Assembly: GCF_002355375.1 (NCBI RefSeq)
Contig: NZ_AP017312.1
Location: forward strand, 1,567,001-1,631,000
DNA: 64,000 nt
DNA from: Aneurinibacillus soli
Lineage (GTDB): Bacteria > Bacillota > Bacilli > Aneurinibacillales > Aneurinibacillaceae
Reading direction: 5' to 3'
Part shown: positions 61,971 to 64,000 of the stretch, piece by piece
Layout of the letters: each line of letters begins with the position of its first letter
Numbering within the stretch: position 1 is the stretch's first letter
Translations under genes and position numbers: made by a program
The notes under the pieces: generated by a model
Database searches by the model: none
What the model was told of the DNA's origin: nothing
Seen by the model: the letters and a program-made list of their open reading frames with translations, nothing else

Positions 61971-63248
61971 ATGAACAACAACGAATACATCGTCAGCTTA
62001 GATATTGGTACATCCAAAGTCAGAGTAATCATTGGAGAAATTAATAGCGGGAGCATTAACATCATTGGAGTCGGAACGGCGGATTCGCACGGAATTAAGA
62101 AGGGTGCGATTGTGGATATTGATGAAACGGTTCAGGCCATTCGTGAAGCTGTAGAGAAAGCGGAACGCATGGTCGATTTGCCAATTCATCACGTTGTAGT
62201 CGGAATTTCCGGTAACCATATACAACTTCAGGCGAGCCAGGGGGTAGTCGCTGTATCGAGCGAAAATCGCGAGATCGGTGATGACGACATTGAGCGCGTC
62301 ATGAAAGCTGCACAGGTGATTGCGATTCCGCCGGAGCGAGAGATTATCGACGTTGTTCCTGTTCAATATATCGTAGATGGACTCGGAGAAATTAGTGATC
62401 CGAGGGGCATGCTCGGCGTGCGTCTGGAGATGGAAGGAACAATTATTACCGGGTCAAAGACGGTTATACATAACATTATGCGCTGTGTAGAACGAGCAGG
62501 TTTATCAATTGTCGGAATGTATTTAATGCCGCTTGCGTCCAGTGAAATTGCCTTGACGAAGGATGAGAAAAATCTTGGAGTGGTTCTCGTAGATATTGGT
62601 GCTGGTTCTACTACGGTATCGGTATTTGAACTTGGTACATTAAGTGCCTTTTCTGTACTTCCAATTGGCGGGGAATACATTACGAATGATATTGCGATTG
62701 GACTTAGAACGACAACAGAGGAAGCGAAGCAAATTCAGACTAAGAGTGGCTGTGCGCTTGTAGAGGAAGCAAATGAGGACGAGCGTTTTCATGTAAAGCG
62801 AATTGGCAGCGATGTGGACAAGGAGTTTACACAGATCGAACTTGCTAATATTATCGAGCCACGTGCCGCAGAGATTTTTGAGCTTGTAGAAGAAGAACTT
62901 GAATCTCTTGGATACGACGCCACGATTCCAAACGGTTTTGTCCTGACGGGAGGTGTGGCCAGCATCCCAGGACTGTTGGAGTTAGCACGCTATGAGCTTC
63001 AGGCGCCCGTGCGGATTGCTATTCCCGATTATATCGGAGTGCGTGACCCAGGGTATACAGCGGGAGTGGGATTGATCAAATACGCTTCCAAATACTATAT
63101 GAATCAGATGCCGCAGCAGTTCGAAGCGAAACAAAGTCAACCGAAAGCGGTACGCAAGCAGCCAGCTGCACCGAAAGCTTCGAAAGAGCCGAAGGAGCAA
63201 GGCGGATTCGTCCGGAAAGTGAAAGACTGGTTCAGCGAGTTTATCTAG
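61971..63248 (+). CDS. ftsA: Cell division protein FtsA
   Basis: 425-residue actin-like ATPase tethering FtsZ to the membrane. IVSLDIGTSKVRVIIGE, the SHS2/1C domain with HVVVGISGNHIQ, VVLVDIGAGSTTVSVFE, GFVLTGGVASIPG, and a C-terminal amphipathic helix (GGFVRKVKDWFSEFI) joined by a Pro/Lys/Ala linker. GAGGAGGTG lies about 7 bases before ATG 61971. The 129-bp gap before it probably contains its promoter, but no clear boxes were found. Confidence 0.96.
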   Translation: MNNNEYIVSLDIGTSKVRVIIGEINSGSINIIGVGTADSHGIKKGAIVDIDETVQAIREAVEKAERMVDLPIHHVVVGISGNHIQLQASQGVVAVSSENREIGDDDIERVMKAAQVIAIPPEREIIDVVPVQYIVDGLGEISDPRGMLGVRLEMEGTIITGSKTVIHNIMRCVERAGLSIVGMYLMPLASSEIALTKDEKNLGVVLVDIGAGSTTVSVFELGTLSAFSVLPIGGEYITNDIAIGLRTTTEEAKQIQTKSGCALVEEANEDERFHVKRIGSDVDKEFTQIELANIIEPRAAEIFELVEEELESLGYDATIPNGFVLTGGVASIPGLLELARYELQAPVRIAIPDYIGVRDPGYTAGVGLIKYASKYYMNQMPQQFEAKQSQPKAVRKQPAAPKASKEPKEQGGFVRKVKDWFSEFI

Positions 63249-63284
63249 AACTGTTTGCATGATAAGTGGGGGGGACTTTATTAC

Positions 63285-64000
63285 ATGTTGGAATTCGACC
63301 TTGAAATGGATACACTAGCACAAATAAAAGTAATTGGGGTTGGGGGCGGTGGAAGTAACGCTGTTAACCGAATGATTGAAGGTGGCATTCAGGGCGTTGA
63401 ATTCATCTCGGTCAATACAGATTATCAGGCGTTGAATCTGTCTAAAGCACAGCATAAGTTGCAGATTGGCGGTAAACTTACACGTGGTCTTGGAGCTGGA
63501 GCGAATCCAGAAGTCGGCAAGAAAGCAGCGGAAGAAAGTCGTGAACAGTTAGAGCAGGCACTGCGTGGCGCAGATCTTGTATTTGTAACAGCCGGTATGG
63601 GTGGCGGTACAGGTACGGGAGCGGCTCCGGTTATTGCAGAGATCGCGAAAGAAATCGGTGCGCTCACAGTAGGGGTTGTAACCCGACCATTTACATTTGA
63701 AGGGCGCAAGCGATCCCAGCAGGCCGACAGCGGAATTTGTTCTTTGAAAGAAAAAGTAGACACACTCATCGTCATTCCAAACGACCGCCTGCTTGAGATT
63801 GTGGACAAGAATACACCAATGCTCGAAGCATTCCGCCAAGCGGATAATGTGTTGAGTCAGGGTGTGCAGGGCATCTCAGACTTGATTGCGGTTCCGGGCT
63901 TGATTAACCTTGATTTCGCAGACGTCAAAACGATTATGACGGAGCGTGGATCTGCCTTGATGGGAATCGGGATTGGAACAGGTGAGAACCGTGCAGCGGA
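63285..64000 (+). CDS. ftsZ: Cell division protein FtsZ (3' end outside window)
   Basis: Open from ATG 63285 to the last base (238 complete codons, about 60% of the gene). Tubulin-like GTPase forming the Z ring. [21 protein letters not shown], the tubulin signature [15 protein letters not shown], and [15 protein letters not shown] are present. The common QAASGI helix reads [13 protein letters not shown] here. GTGGGGGGGAC precedes the start. Confidence 0.97.
   Translation, partial: MLEFDLEMDTLAQIKVIGVGGGGSNAVNRMIEGGIQGVEFISVNTDYQALNLSKAQHKLQIGGKLTRGLGAGANPEVGKKAAEESREQLEQALRGADLVFVTAGMGGGTGTGAAPVIAEIAKEIGALTVGVVTRPFTFEGRKRSQQADSGICSLKEKVDTLIVIPNDRLLEIVDKNTPMLEAFRQADNVLSQGVQGISDLIAVPGLINLDFADVKTIMTERGSALMGIGIGTGENRAA

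Noticed and set aside
1-64000. CRISPR arrays, tRNA, rRNA, prophage or attachment sites
   Set aside because: Read-through on both strands showed no regular spacer-repeat array, no cloverleaf or rRNA core sequence, and no integrase or phage gene. A tRNAscan or cmsearch run would be decisive for tRNAs.

Overview
The window is from an endospore-forming, low-to-mid GC Gram-positive of the order Bacillales. The gene order looks most like the Paenibacillaceae (Aneurinibacillus/Brevibacillus group); the genus is an inference. Supporting content: spo0A, spoIVB, spoVD, spoVE, rsfA, a Spo0E-like phosphatase, a YlaJ-type spore lipoprotein, BshC (bacillithiol), and SR1/SR1P beside an arginine decarboxylase. 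No rRNA, tRNA, CRISPR array, transposase or phage gene was found. About 71 protein genes are supported, and both ends cut through genes (dxs on the left, ftsZ on the right).

Layout. 0-8 kb: dxs-tlyA-nadK-ahrC-recN-spoIVB-spo0A, the classic isoprenoid/arginine-repressor/sporulation run, with a candidate 27-codon ORF and three CGTCGAA boxes before spo0A. 8-15 kb: a tiny membrane protein, a Spo0E-like gene, fabI, a PHP phosphoesterase, pgpA and several small or hypothetical genes, mostly single units closed by their own terminators. 15-18 kb: the dual-function RNA SR1 (SR1P peptide, with a CcpN-type site in its promoter), a 0.7-kb palindromic repeat, and speA. 18-25 kb: flavin oxidoreductase, YktB, leucyl aminopeptidase, DUF4446, S-adenosylmethionine decarboxylase with a structured leader, and a large sigma-54 activator. 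25.6-26.1 kb: a helically phased GATGC array, a sigma-54 promoter and a structured non-coding RNA. 26-35 kb: YlaJ, YlaK (PIN-PhoH), an MBL hydrolase, a GAF-GGDEF cyclase, a COG1565 methyltransferase, a second copy of the palindromic repeat, a cysteine-rich winged-helix regulator, an Spx-like protein and a FEN exonuclease. 35-42 kb: a partial version of the B. subtilis yng cluster (enoyl-CoA hydratase-like, RsfA, biotin carboxylase, biotin carrier, HMG-CoA lyase, carboxyltransferase, TetR), pointing to branched-chain acyl-CoA breakdown. 42-64 kb: bshC, ahcY and a dcw cell-wall/division cluster running rsmH-ftsL-pbpB-spoVD-murE-mraY-murD-spoVE-murG-murB-murA-divIB-ylxW-ylxX-sbp-ftsA-ftsZ, with no mraZ at its head.

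Two things look new. First, the apparent regulatory unit at 23.5-26.1 kb: a CBS-PAS-PAS-AAA-HTH activator, six GATGC/GCATC units every 10-11 bp just behind it, a GG-N10-GC sigma-54 promoter about 85 bp further on, and a non-coding RNA of about 240 nt closed by a 17-bp two-part stem and ended by a 14-bp hairpin. Second, a repeat family (15.4-16.15 kb and 32.4-33.0 kb) sitting in both cases between convergent genes. Its ends are themselves transcription terminators, and its long internal stems change sequence between copies while keeping base pairing. A third, smaller candidate is the speD leader, whose 3' strand can pair either with the upstream arm or next to the ribosome-binding site.
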